A DNA stretch of 36,753 nt from F1-120-MAGs238 sp964484185. Lineage in GTDB: Bacteria > Planctomycetota > Phycisphaerae > Phycisphaerales > UBA1924. A program made the translations under genes and the position numbers. The notes under the pieces were generated by a model. That model worked only from the letters and a program-made list of their open reading frames with translations, was not told where the DNA came from and did not search any database. The DNA lies in assembly GCA_964484185.1 (NCBI GenBank), contig CAZAEQ010000041.1, forward strand, positions 1-36,753. The letters run 5' to 3'. Of this stretch, positions 22,516 to 32,800 are shown piece by piece; the stretch's first letter is position 1; each line of letters begins with the position of its first letter.

Positions 22516-24522
22516 ATGTATAGCTGGGTCCTCAAACAATGGCAGGCGCTCGATCGGCTGGCGCAGACGAAGATGTTCAAAATCGTCGCTTCGGCAGTGG
22601 TGATTCTCGCCGCGATTTCAGTCGTTGGTGTCTACACCCTGCGGCAGAAGTCAGACCCGTCGTACAAGATTGACAATCCGGAGCCTGCAACCGCGCCAAC
22701 TGCCACGACATCAACCCCTGCCGCCGACCCGGCGAAAGTGGGGGACGTCGGTGAAGGCGGCAAGCCCTCAATCGATCTTGGACTCCAAAGCTCCGTTCGC
22801 GCAGTCAACGACATCCTCAAGTCAAAGAACGATCCCACACGTGTCGCCGTACTGGTCGCCGAAGTCGCGGGGATCGCGCTCGTCATCATCTGGCTTGGCC
22901 TTACGTTTGTCTACCTGCTTCTGGCACTCATTGGCGTGATTGCGTTTTACATTACCGGCTGGCTTGATATCCCCGCTGCTGGCCAGTTAATTGCAGGTTG
23001 CATCATTCTCTCGGCCGCGTTCACTGCTCTTTTGGCTGGCATGCGCATGCTGCTTTCGGGGTCACACCCTGTCATCGCAATTGCCCGCAACATCATGACC
23101 GAAGCGATTCGTATGAAGGCGTCACTTGTCTTCATGGTGCTTTTGGTCCTCATGCTCTGCCTCCTGCCTCAGTGGCTCGACTCTCACTCACCCCTGCGTT
23201 ACCGCGTTCAGACAGTCCTGCAGTTCGGCACCGGCATCTCGTTCTGGATCATCGCTCTTCTCGTACTCCTGCTCACCATGTCGAGCATTTGCTTCGAACA
23301 GCGCGACAAGGTCATCTGGCAGACCATGACCAAGCCCGTCAAGGCTTGGCAGTATCTGCTCGGAAAGTGGATCGGAGTCGTTGGTTTAGCGGCGGTCCTT
23401 CTCACAGTCTGTGCCTCCGGCGTCTTCCTGTTCACCGAATACCTCCGCAGCCAGCCAGCCCTTAACGAGTCAGCTGCGTACGTCAGCTCCGATGGAACCC
23501 CGGTTTCAGAAGACCGCAAGATTCTCGAAACTCAAATCCTGGTGGCCCGCGAGTCCGTCCGCGCTGCTCCTCCTGATTTTGATGAAAACAAACTCAACAA
23601 CACTATCATCGAAGTTATCCGCCGCGAGCGCCTGAGCAATGCCGAATTCGGCAGAGATCCGCGCAGCCCAAATGATCCTGAAGCGGTCGACCCGCTGGTT
23701 CGCGCGAATATTCGCTCGGACCTCATGAAGGTCTACACCGAACTGTTCCGCACCCTTGAGCCCGGCGAATCTGAGACGTATGTATTTGCTGGGCTGCAGG
23801 AGGCGAAGCGCATTGGCCTGCCGCTGGTGCTCAAGTACCGCGTCGACTCAGGGTCCAATCGCCCCGATGCCGTCTTCAAACTCACCTTCGCTTTCAGCCG
23901 CACTGAACCTTTTGTCAAAGAGTGCGTGCTCGGTCAGGACCTGATTCTGCTTCTTCCCCCGGACATCATCGAAGACAGCGGCGAGGCCAGCGTCACGGTC
24001 TTTAACGGCGATGCCCTTTACACCCGCACTGCGAACGAAGCATCGTTTATGTTCCCCAAGGGCGGCCTGGAACTTTCGTACCCGGTCGCCAGCTACCGCA
24101 GCAACTACATCCGCGTGATGTTCGTCCTCTGGGTCAAGCTCGCATTCCTGGCCATGGTCGCGATCTTCTGCTCTACATTCATGAGCTTCCCGGTTGCCTG
24201 TCTGGTAACTCTCGGCGTCTTCTTCTCCGCCGAGACAACCACCTTCCTTTTCAACGCCCTCGACTATTACGACGCCACCGATGAACAGGGCAAACTCAGC
24301 ATCATCCGTTTCATCATTCGCAACATCTCCCTGGGTGTTGCTTACATGTTTAAGGCCTATGCCGACCTCAAGCCTGTTGAGCGACTGGTGCAGGGCGAAC
24401 TCATCCCCATCGTCGACGTAGCACTTGGTGTGCTTGGTCTGGGTCTTGCCTCTTTGGGATTATTTGCTTTCGCAAGCTTTATCTTCCAACGCCGCGAATT
24501 GGCGACGTATTCGGGCCAGTGA
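22516..24522 (+). CDS. ABC-2 type transporter permease, large
   Basis: A 668-residue membrane protein. One helix at about 22-42 is followed by a Pro/Thr/Ala-rich loop. Further helices fall near 112-148, 158-180, 203-220, 238-260 and 285-307. A large extracytoplasmic domain (about 310-535) follows, then helices near 540-595 and a final one near 632-658. The coupling loop EQRDKVIWQTMTKPVKAWQY (261-280) is the ABC-2 signature also seen in the minus-strand permease at 14720. The gene starts two bases after the ATPase stop, so the pair is cotranscribed. The size exceeds usual ABC-2 permeases because of the outer domain. Export of a lipid-linked or protein substrate is possible, but nothing in the sequence tells which. 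Confidence 0.82.
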   Translation: MYSWVLKQWQALDRLAQTKMFKIVASAVVILAAISVVGVYTLRQKSDPSYKIDNPEPATAPTATTSTPAADPAKVGDVGEGGKPSIDLGLQSSVRAVNDILKSKNDPTRVAVLVAEVAGIALVIIWLGLTFVYLLLALIGVIAFYITGWLDIPAAGQLIAGCIILSAAFTALLAGMRMLLSGSHPVIAIARNIMTEAIRMKASLVFMVLLVLMLCLLPQWLDSHSPLRYRVQTVLQFGTGISFWIIALLVLLLTMSSICFEQRDKVIWQTMTKPVKAWQYLLGKWIGVVGLAAVLLTVCASGVFLFTEYLRSQPALNESAAYVSSDGTPVSEDRKILETQILVARESVRAAPPDFDENKLNNTIIEVIRRERLSNAEFGRDPRSPNDPEAVDPLVRANIRSDLMKVYTELFRTLEPGESETYVFAGLQEAKRIGLPLVLKYRVDSGSNRPDAVFKLTFAFSRTEPFVKECVLGQDLILLLPPDIIEDSGEASVTVFNGDALYTRTANEASFMFPKGGLELSYPVASYRSNYIRVMFVLWVKLAFLAMVAIFCSTFMSFPVACLVTLGVFFSAETTTFLFNALDYYDATDEQGKLSIIRFIIRNISLGVAYMFKAYADLKPVERLVQGELIPIVDVALGVLGLGLASLGLFAFASFIFQRRELATYSGQ

Positions 24523-24557
24523 TTTTGGGCCGGTAATGCAGCTTCTGGAGAACTTCC

Positions 24558-26513
24558 GTGTCGCGTGACAGACTGACACAACTCGTCGCCCTGATCGTCA
24601 TGGCTGTCCTCCTATTCGCTTCTGGCGGCGTGGGTCTCCTGCTTACAGCTTCAGCCGGTCGCCATAAATTGGTCTACACCGATGTCGCTGAAAAAGGTCA
24701 ACCGCCGCAAGTCGCCCTCGGCATCGCCATGGGCGCATTCCGCGGCGTATTTGTCAACTTCCTCTGGATCCGCGCCAATCATCTCAAAGAAGAAGGCAAG
24801 TACCACGAAGCTATCGAACTTGCTCGCGCAATTACCAAGCTTCAACCCCGCTTCCCCCGCGTCTGGGTCTTCCACGCTTGGAACATGGCCTACAACATTT
24901 CTGTCACCACTCAGACTCCCGAAGAACGCTGGAACTGGGTGAGCGCTGGCATCAACATCCTTCGCAACGAAGGCATCCCTGCCAATACCAATGACACCTT
25001 GATTCACAAAGAACTTGCCTGGATCTTCCTGCACAAGATTCAGGGCTATACCGACGATGTAAACAAGTACTACAAATCACAACTTGCCGCCGAGTGGCAG
25101 GTGGTCATGGGTGATCCCCCGAAGGTTGACCCCAAGAACCGCAACCGCGATGTAGTCATCAAGCAGTATGGTGACTGGCTCCGCACCTTCAATGAAGCTG
25201 CCACCAGCATGGAAGAGCTGCGCGAAAAAAATCCTGATGCAGCTGCGCTCGCTGATGAAATCAAGGCTCTCTGGCCAGATCGCGGCGCGTTCCAGATGCT
25301 CCAGTTGTACGAGCTTGATCGATCACTGCTCCGTTCCCCCATCCGCCCCGCGATCGAAAAGAAGATGGGCGAGAAAAACGTCAAGTTCCTGGCGATGGTT
25401 GCGGACCCCAAGCGCAAAGATGCGTGGGTAGCTCTCACAAAATATGTCCGCAGACGCCTGATCACAATTGATTACCACATGGAAATCCCCAAGATGATCC
25501 AGTACACCGAAAAATTCGGTCCGCTGGATTGGAGACATCCTGCCTCACACGGTCTCTACTGGTCCACGCTTGGCGTTGAACGTGGCCTGCGTCGTTACAA
25601 CGATGCCAATCGCCTCGACTTCGATTTCCTCAACACCGACCGCGTCGCCATTCACTCCATCCAGGAACTCTGGCGCTCAGGCGAAGTCTACTTTGACTTC
25701 ATGGCCGCCGCCAATAAGCAGGATGGCACCTACCTCTCGATTCCCAATGCCTACTTCGCCGAGAGCTACGGCGAATACGTCGGCGAACTCATGGATCGCT
25801 CCTGGGCCGACAACACCAAAACCCGCGTCTACACCTCCTACGGCGCAGGCTACGAAAACTTCCTCAAAGATGTCGTGCGTTTCTTCTATCGCCGCGGCCA
25901 ACTCGATGTCGCCGAACGCTTCTACCAGCGACTGCGCACCTACGAACGACGCAATCTCAACGATCCGGTTGGTAATCTTGTACTCTACAGCTTGCCAATG
26001 GAAGAGTTCGTCGAATCAGAACTCAAGGATCGCGAAACATCTCCCGATGTGGCCCTTCAGGAAATCACCGCCTCGCTCATGGACGGTTTCCAGAAAGGTC
26101 TGCTTGGCGAAGACGGTGAGGCATATCGCCGCTGCGTCGAATACGCAAAACGCTTTCACCGGTACTACATGGAAAGGCAGTACAGAGAGCTGGCCACTGG
26201 CACGGTTCGTACTGAGAAATTCCCCAGCGACTTCAATGAGGTCGCCGGTGTTACCTTTATGCAGTTCCTGGAAGTCGTCCCGGCCGAAGATGTCGAACGC
26301 GTGTACCGCGCAGTCGATGAAGAACTGCAACGCTGGGCCTATGACAAGATTTACGCAAGTCACTTTGAAGACTACAAGCAAATCGAGCAAGCTGGCGGCA
26401 AGAGTTTTGCCGTCGCATTCCCCGAACCCCCCGGACTCGCAGAATTCCGAGCTAAACGCCAGGCCATCATGGAGCAACGCACCAATTTGCGTGAAGGTGT
26501 GAAGCAGAAGTAG
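24558..26513 (+). CDS. Membrane-anchored helical-repeat (TPR-like) protein
   Basis: A 651-residue protein with one N-terminal membrane helix (about 7-30, LVALIVMAVLLFASGGVGLL) and an otherwise soluble, helix-rich body. TPR-like helices are visible around residues 65-130 (ANHLKEEGKYHEAIELARAI, FPRVWVFHAWNMAYN) and again near 430-460 (RRGQLDVAERFYQRLRTYER). The start is a GTG eight bases after GGAG. It is the last gene of the SPFH/ABC array, 35 bp after the permease, and ends six bases from the convergent purC stop. I infer a scaffold for the transporter or SPFH complex. Proteins of this type appear as conserved planctomycete hypotheticals; no enzymatic motif is seen. Confidence 0.75.
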   Translation: MSRDRLTQLVALIVMAVLLFASGGVGLLLTASAGRHKLVYTDVAEKGQPPQVALGIAMGAFRGVFVNFLWIRANHLKEEGKYHEAIELARAITKLQPRFPRVWVFHAWNMAYNISVTTQTPEERWNWVSAGINILRNEGIPANTNDTLIHKELAWIFLHKIQGYTDDVNKYYKSQLAAEWQVVMGDPPKVDPKNRNRDVVIKQYGDWLRTFNEAATSMEELREKNPDAAALADEIKALWPDRGAFQMLQLYELDRSLLRSPIRPAIEKKMGEKNVKFLAMVADPKRKDAWVALTKYVRRRLITIDYHMEIPKMIQYTEKFGPLDWRHPASHGLYWSTLGVERGLRRYNDANRLDFDFLNTDRVAIHSIQELWRSGEVYFDFMAAANKQDGTYLSIPNAYFAESYGEYVGELMDRSWADNTKTRVYTSYGAGYENFLKDVVRFFYRRGQLDVAERFYQRLRTYERRNLNDPVGNLVLYSLPMEEFVESELKDRETSPDVALQEITASLMDGFQKGLLGEDGEAYRRCVEYAKRFHRYYMERQYRELATGTVRTEKFPSDFNEVAGVTFMQFLEVVPAEDVERVYRAVDEELQRWAYDKIYASHFEDYKQIEQAGGKSFAVAFPEPPGLAEFRAKRQAIMEQRTNLREGVKQK

Positions 26514-26519
26514 TCAGGC

Positions 26520-27482
26520 TCAGCTTGTAAGTATCTTCAGCGCTTCGGCATACTTCCCAACCGTCGCTTTCACCACTGACTCTGGCAACGCCGGCCCCGG
26601 TGCCTGCTTGTTCCACTTTCCACCGGCAACCAGTCCTTCGAGATATTCCCGCAAGAACTGCTTGTCATAGCTCTTCTGTGCCCGTCCCGGCTGATAGTCA
26701 TCGGCGGGCCAAAATCTCGAACTATCCGGTGTCAGCGCCTCATCCACCAGCATCGGTTCCCCGCCATCTAAGGGCACTCCAAACTCAAACTTGGTATCCG
26801 CAATAATGATCCCGCGTGCCCGTGCGTGTTCCGCCGCGATCGAATAGATCGCCAGCGTCTTGGCCCGCAAATTCTCCATCAGCCCGCGACCAACCAATTC
26901 GCACGCGCGCTCAAACGAAATATTCTCATCATGCGTCCCGACTTCCTCCTTGGTCGCAGGTGTAAATATCGGTTCGGGCAACTTGTCGCACTGCTTCAAG
27001 CCCGGCGGCAGTTTCACGCCGCAGACTGAGCCAGTTGCAAGGTATTCCTTGAGCCCCGACCCTTCGATATATCCGCGCACCACGCACTCAATCTGCACTA
27101 CCTTGGCCCGCTTACAGGTCATGATCCGCCCGCGCAATTGCTCTCGTGTGGTGGTCCCACTTCCAGCAAACGCGATCTCCGGAATGTCATTCGCATCAGT
27201 CGAGACCAGATGTGTGGCGCAAATGCCCTTGGCGGCGATCAGTTTCAACCAGAAGGTCGATAACTCCGTGAGCAACCGCCCCTTCCCCGCGATCGGTGTC
27301 GGCATCACGACATCAAACGCCGAAATCCGGTCTGTCGCCACAATGAGCAGTTCTCCCCGCCCCGGAAGTTCGTAGACATCGCGTACCTTTCCACGCCGGG
27401 CGAGCGGCAGGTTGAGCGAGGACTCAAGGAGCGCGTCCTTTCCTCCCTCAATTGAGTGTGCGGAGGAGTCAAAATGTGGCAT
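26520..27482 (-). CDS. purC: Phosphoribosylaminoimidazole-succinocarboxamide synthase
   Basis: PurC (SAICAR synthetase) joins CAIR and L-aspartate with ATP in step eight of IMP synthesis in the cytoplasm. Diagnostic segments are visible: ARRGKVRDVYELPG near the N-terminus, the ATP-site DRISAFDVVMPTPI, the family signature VECVVRGYIEGSGLKEY, and IADTKFEFG with LVDEALTPDSSRFW. At 320 residues it is of the longer (eukaryote-like/planctomycete) class rather than the ~240-residue E. coli type. The ATG at 27482 (MPHFDSSAHS) was chosen; a TTG at 27512 is in frame but adds only ten residues. No other pur genes are adjacent. Confidence 0.95.
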   Translation of the reverse strand: MPHFDSSAHSIEGGKDALLESSLNLPLARRGKVRDVYELPGRGELLIVATDRISAFDVVMPTPIAGKGRLLTELSTFWLKLIAAKGICATHLVSTDANDIPEIAFAGSGTTTREQLRGRIMTCKRAKVVQIECVVRGYIEGSGLKEYLATGSVCGVKLPPGLKQCDKLPEPIFTPATKEEVGTHDENISFERACELVGRGLMENLRAKTLAIYSIAAEHARARGIIIADTKFEFGVPLDGGEPMLVDEALTPDSSRFWPADDYQPGRAQKSYDKQFLREYLEGLVAGGKWNKQAPGPALPESVVKATVGKYAEALKILTS

Positions 27483-27622
27483 TGACGATGTTGGAGGGGG
27501 CTTCACACCCAAGAATACGCCCCAGCCCGACCTTTCGGGGCTAAGGTTGCCCCCGAACCCTCTTGGCCCACCCCTCGATGGCCCAAAGCAGGTGTAAGGG
27601 GTATGGAGTTTTTAGAGGTCGT

Positions 27623-29326
27623 ATGCTCGCTTTTGTCGTTCTTGAACCCGGTGGTCAACCCGCACAGTCATTCGACCTGTCTCAGGCGTTTGTTCTTGGC
27701 TCGGAAGATGTTCCCGTCGCGGCATCCCTGCGATTCGCCCAAGGCACCCTTCAGGTCGAACGCACCAATGACGATGCCGCTGGAATCTCCGTCCAGTTCC
27801 AGGTTACCGATGGTCAAACCGCGCTCGGTCACCTCGTCCTTCAAACGTGCCTTCTACCCGAACGCGATGAGCCGTACCTCCTCTCGATGGAACTTGCCCG
27901 CCATCGCATCATGCTCTTTCTCAACAAACTCGAAGACTGGGATCTCTTTGATCTCCCTCCTGACGACCCGGTCATGCTCCAGTTTGAATCCGGCCGCGCT
28001 GAGTTCACGCTCGGCCTCGTCTGCGCCAGTGGCCATAAGCCCGACCTCAAGAAAGCCGATGTTCACGCTCGCAACGTTCTCTTAAAAATAATCGATGCCG
28101 GTGAAAAGCTCGCGCTTATCAATGCCGCTCGCACGCTGCCCCTTCGTCAAAGTGGCACGCTCTACTCCCGTGCCGCCGCACGCTACGAAAGTGTCACACA
28201 AGAACCCCCGCCGCCCGGCTCGGCAATTAACCTGCCTGGCGATGGGCTCCTGGTCCTCCCCGGTGTCGCCACGGTCGGCATCGCGCTCTCGCCGCAACCA
28301 ATCACCGAGATCCTGCAAAAATCTCTCGTCGCCGCCGCCGACTTTGTCACCATGCCCATGCGCTGGATCGACCTTGAGCCAAACGAAGGCGAATACGCCT
28401 TTGGTCCCACCGATCGCTGGATCGAATGGGCCATCAAAACCGCGAAAATCCCTGTAGTTGGCGGCCCGCTCATCGACTTCCGCCCGACTTGCATCCCCGA
28501 ATGGCTCTACATCTGGGAACACGACTACGAAACCCTCCGCGAACTCGTGCACGATCATGTGCAGGCAGTTGTTACTCGCTATCGCCGCACCATCTCGCGC
28601 TGGACCGCAATCTCCGGTGTGCACGCAAACACCCACTTCAAGCTCTCGCCAGAACAAGTTATGGACCTGACGCGCATCTGTGTGCTGGTCATCAAAAAGC
28701 TCCACCCGCAATCGCGCGTGCAGGTCGAGGTTGCACAGCCCTGGGGCGAATATTTCTCAAGCAATCGCCGCAGTATCCCGCCACTGCTGTACGCTGAAAC
28801 ACTTGTGCAGGCCGCGGTCCCATTCGACATCCTCGGTGTCAGGCTTCAGATATCCCAGCCTCAGCCCGGTCAAGCCACACGCGACCTCATGGCGCTCTCG
28901 GCACTCCTCGACAAATACGCCCAGATCGAGCGCCCACTTGCAATCACAGCGCTGGGTGCCCCAAGCGAACCCATTGCTCCTGCCGCGATCCCGGGCAAGC
29001 CCAGCAGCAATCCATTTGCTGAGGATGCCAGTGACGAGCCCGCTGGCCCAATGCTCGAGCCAGGCTCATGGCGTAAGCCCTGGTCGCCGCCGGTCCAGTC
29101 AGACTGGATTGCCCAGGTCCTCGCCATGTGTGCTGCCAAGCCCTTTGTGACCAACGTCTGCTGGCAGGAACTCGCCGACCCGATTGCAGGCGATGATGTC
29201 CCCGAAATGGCCGGTGGCGGCCTGATCGCATCAAACGGTCAGCCAAAGCCCGGTCTCACCAAATTCATCGCTTTCAGGCAAGCCATGCGCGAGGGCCGCC
29301 CCGCGCCGATTCCGCCATTGCCCTGA
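27623..29326 (+). CDS. GH10-like TIM-barrel protein lacking catalytic glutamates
   Basis: A 567-residue protein. Residues 1-200 are beta-rich and carbohydrate-module-like. Residues about 205-560 look like a glycoside hydrolase family 10 barrel: MRWIDLEPNEGEY near 245 matches the GH10 'MKWE..EP..G' strand, then DRWIEWA and GPLIDFRPTCIPEWLYIW. However, the strand that should carry the acid/base (usually VNE) reads WTAISGVHANTHF near 327, and the nucleophile strand (usually TELD) reads ITALGAPS near 436; neither has a glutamate. It has no signal peptide. It is therefore probably a non-catalytic or re-purposed GH10 relative. The start MLAFVVLEPG follows AGAGG; an in-frame ATG at 27563 is also possible. 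Confidence 0.7.
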   Translation: MLAFVVLEPGGQPAQSFDLSQAFVLGSEDVPVAASLRFAQGTLQVERTNDDAAGISVQFQVTDGQTALGHLVLQTCLLPERDEPYLLSMELARHRIMLFLNKLEDWDLFDLPPDDPVMLQFESGRAEFTLGLVCASGHKPDLKKADVHARNVLLKIIDAGEKLALINAARTLPLRQSGTLYSRAAARYESVTQEPPPPGSAINLPGDGLLVLPGVATVGIALSPQPITEILQKSLVAAADFVTMPMRWIDLEPNEGEYAFGPTDRWIEWAIKTAKIPVVGGPLIDFRPTCIPEWLYIWEHDYETLRELVHDHVQAVVTRYRRTISRWTAISGVHANTHFKLSPEQVMDLTRICVLVIKKLHPQSRVQVEVAQPWGEYFSSNRRSIPPLLYAETLVQAAVPFDILGVRLQISQPQPGQATRDLMALSALLDKYAQIERPLAITALGAPSEPIAPAAIPGKPSSNPFAEDASDEPAGPMLEPGSWRKPWSPPVQSDWIAQVLAMCAAKPFVTNVCWQELADPIAGDDVPEMAGGGLIASNGQPKPGLTKFIAFRQAMREGRPAPIPPLP

Positions 29327-29374
29327 TGATTGCTGGTTGCCCTTACTGCCAGATTCTTGGTAAGCTCTTCTCAA

Positions 29375-29797
29375 GTGAATCTCAAGCAGGTTTCCAATCT
29401 CTCCCGGCCCGGTCGATATGCGGCCGCCATCGTGCTTGCGGCGTGCGGTCTCGCATCGGTGTATTGGGCCGCCAGGTCGGGCTCGCAGCCTGCTTCTGTG
29501 CAAGGTTCGGCAAACACTGAATTGCGCGCCTCGTCTTCAACGCCCGCCACGCCGATCGCCAGTCCGGGGATCCTCGACCTCAATACAGCGACTTCCGCCG
29601 AACTCGAATTGTTGCCCGGCGTGGGCCCTTCACTGGCAGCTCGAATTGTTGAATACCGCGAGAAAAACGGCCCTTTCAAGAATTTCGATGACCTCGACAA
29701 GGTCTACGGATTCGGCCCCAAAATGCTCGAAAAGATTCGACCATTGGTCGAGGTAAAAGCACTTCAGCTGGATAGCCTTCCCCCGTCATCCAAGTAG
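29375..29797 (+). CDS. ComEA-like helix-hairpin-helix protein, membrane-anchored
   Basis: About 140 residues. An N-terminal membrane helix or signal anchor (about 14-33, YAAAIVLAACGLASVYWAA) is followed by a Ser/Ala/Pro linker and a C-terminal double helix-hairpin-helix of the ComEA type (67-128): LDLNTATSAELELLPGVG, AARIVEYRE, FKNFDDLDKVYGFG, PKMLEKIRP. The family binds double-stranded DNA without sequence preference and takes part in DNA uptake. The start is uncertain: GTG at 29375 was used; a TTG at 29330 would overlap little and adds 15 residues. No other competence genes are nearby. The gene lies 48 bp after the GH10-like gene and just before mfd. Confidence 0.8.
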   Translation: MNLKQVSNLSRPGRYAAAIVLAACGLASVYWAARSGSQPASVQGSANTELRASSSTPATPIASPGILDLNTATSAELELLPGVGPSLAARIVEYREKNGPFKNFDDLDKVYGFGPKMLEKIRPLVEVKALQLDSLPPSSK

Positions 29798-29826
29798 TTT
29801 GCCCCCGCGGATATACGTTTATCCTC

Positions 29827-32800
29827 GTGGGCCTGCGCGCATTCCGGCTTTTTTCTGGTGATAGAACCCTGACCGACCTTATTCAAATTCTCGCGCTTGA
29901 GCCGCAATTGCAGTCGTTCGCAGATGCTCTGTCCAAGCGCGTCCGCGCAGTTGCAACCGGTGCCGCCGGTTCATCAACCTCGCTCTGCGCAGCCGCCGTC
30001 GCCAAGCTCGCCAAACGCCCTGTGATTCTTGTTGTTGCCCACATCGACGATGCGGATGATTCCGCCGATGAACTCGCCGGCTTGGGCGTCAACGTTCGGC
30101 GCCTGCCTGCAGTCGAAGTCCTTCCCGGCGAATCCAATGTCAGCATCGATCTCTTCGCCGAACGTGTCAGCGTCCTCCGCGAAATCGTGACCGGTGCAAT
30201 TACTCCCGGCTCAGTCCTCATCGCACCCATTCAATCACTCATGCAATCAGTCCCAATGCCCAGTCGCATGGACCGTCTGCTTCGCATTGTGAAGCTCGGC
30301 GAGACTATTCCACCCGGCAACCTCGCCCGCTGGCTCGACGAAGCCGGTTACCGCCGCGTTGAAATCATCGAAGAGCCCGGCGACTTCGCAATCCGCGGCG
30401 GCATCCTCGATGTGTTTTCCCCCGGCACACCCACCGCGCTCGCCGATGGCCCCGAGATCGTCTGCGGCATCCCCGTCCGCCTCGACTTCTTCGGCGACAC
30501 ACTCGACCGCATCACCGAGATCGACCTGGAAACCATGGGCTCCGACCGCAAACTCGCGCCGGGCTCCGGCGTGCAACTTGTCTGCGCTGATCTCAAAACT
30601 ATCCAGAGCGATGAAGGCACATGCTCAGCCCTCGAAGTCTTCCCGCGCGAAGCGATCGTCATCCTCGCCGAGACCATGGAAATTGTCGAACAGGGCCGCG
30701 GCTACTTCGAAAGAATCATCGACTCCCGCGGCATATTCGGCCCTCCCGCAGTCCTCAAAAAACTCGAATCCGACTTCCACGCCCTCGGCGAAATCAACCA
30801 TTTCTCCGCTGGCGCAACCTCTGCTGAACATCGCGTCGAACTTCCCGTTCGCCAGCTCCAACCCTTCAGCAAAGATCTCGCCGAAGCATTCAAAGAACTA
30901 GTCGCGCCGCTCACGCTTCCGACGCCCGAGCGAGTCATAGCATTCTGCCAGAACCCCGGCGAACAACAACGACTGGGCGAACTGCTTCAAACCCACGCAC
31001 CCGCTGAAGCAGCAAGAGTCGATTCAATCGTCGCCTACATCCACCGCGGCTTCGTCTGGGGCGATGGCACGCATGCTCCAATACACATCGTCCCCTATCA
31101 CGAACTCATCGGTCGCTTCACCACCCGCCGCGCCACCAGAAAACTCCGCGCTGGCCGCGCCATGGACACGTTTTTAGATGTCCAGCCCGGCGACTACGTA
31201 GTCCACACCGACCACGGCATCTCCCGTTTCGTCGGCCTCACACAAATGCCACCGCGCGACCTCCCCGGTCGCAAAGTGAAGCCCGGCGAAACAGAGGAAT
31301 ACCTCACGCTCGAGTTTGCTAACTCCAGCAAACTCCACGTTCCCGCCGTCCAGATTGACAAAGTCCAGAAATACGTAGGCGGATTCAAAGGCAAGCCGCC
31401 GCTCTCCACGCTCGGCGGCCAGAAATGGCAAAATCAAAAAGAGAAGGCCCAGGAATCTGCAAAAGATCTCGCCGCGGAAATGCTGCGAATTCGCGCTGCC
31501 CGCGAACACCTTCCTGGTATCGCCTTTCCGCCTGACACTCCGTGGCAGACTGAGTTCGAAGAAGAATTCCCATACGACGAGACCGAAGATCAACTGGCAG
31601 CACTCGCCGAAATCCGCAAAGACATGGGCAAATCCCGCCCCATGGATCGCCTGATCTGCGGCGATGTAGGCTTCGGCAAAACCGAGCTCGCCATCCGCGC
31701 AGCTTTCAAAGCCTGCGAATTCGGCAAACAAGTTGCCGTGCTCGTTCCGACAACGGTCCTCGCCGAACAACACGAACGCACCTTCCGCTCCCGCTTCGCC
31801 GGCTACCCCTTTCGCATCGAATCCCTCTCGCGATTCAAAACCGACCAGGAACAGCGCGAGATTCTCAAAGACCTCAAGAAAGGCTCAGTCGATCTCGTCA
31901 TCGGCACGCACCGCATTCTCTCCAAGGATGTCCACTTCGCCGATCTTGGTCTGGTCGTAGTCGATGAAGAACAACGCTTCGGTGTAGAACACAAAGAATC
32001 TCTCCTACGCCTTCGCCTCACCGTCGACGTCCTCACGCTCTCCGCCACGCCCATCCCGCGCACCTTGCACATGGCCCTGCTCGGCCTCCGCGACATCTCC
32101 TCACTCACAACGGCACCATCCGACCGCCGCGCCATCGTCACCGAAGTCATGGGTTGGAACGACCGTCGCCTCGCCCAGGCAATCAGCCGCGAACTCGCCC
32201 GCGATGGCCAGATCTATTTCGTCCACAATCGCGTCCACGACATCCAGTCCATGGCCGACAACGTCCGCCGTCTCGCCCCCGATGCCCGCATCGTCATCGG
32301 CCACGGCCAGATGCCCCCCGAAGAACTTGAACAAGTCATCCTCAAATTCGTCCGACACGAGGCCGACATTCTCGTGTCCACAACGATTATCGAATCCGGT
32401 ATCGATATTTCCAACGCCAACACCATGATCATCAACGACGCCGACCGCTTCGGCCTCGCCGATCTCCACCAGCTCCGCGGCCGCGTAGGCCGCAGTAAAC
32501 ACCGCGCTTACTGCTACCTCGTTCTCCCCGGCGATCGCCCCGTCAATGAAATTGCCCGCAAGCGCCTCGTCGCCATCGAACAATTTTCCATGCTCGGCGC
32601 CGGATTCAAAATCGCTATGCGCGACTTGGAGATCCGCGGCGCAGGTAATTTGCTCGGCGCCGAACAATCCGGCCACATCGCCACGGTCGGCTACGAAATG
32701 TACTGCCGCCTCCTCGAAGATTCTGTCCGCGAAATGGGCAGCAACAAACCCAAGCAAACTTCCGCTACGACCTCTATCGAAATCGGCGTCATCGCCACCA

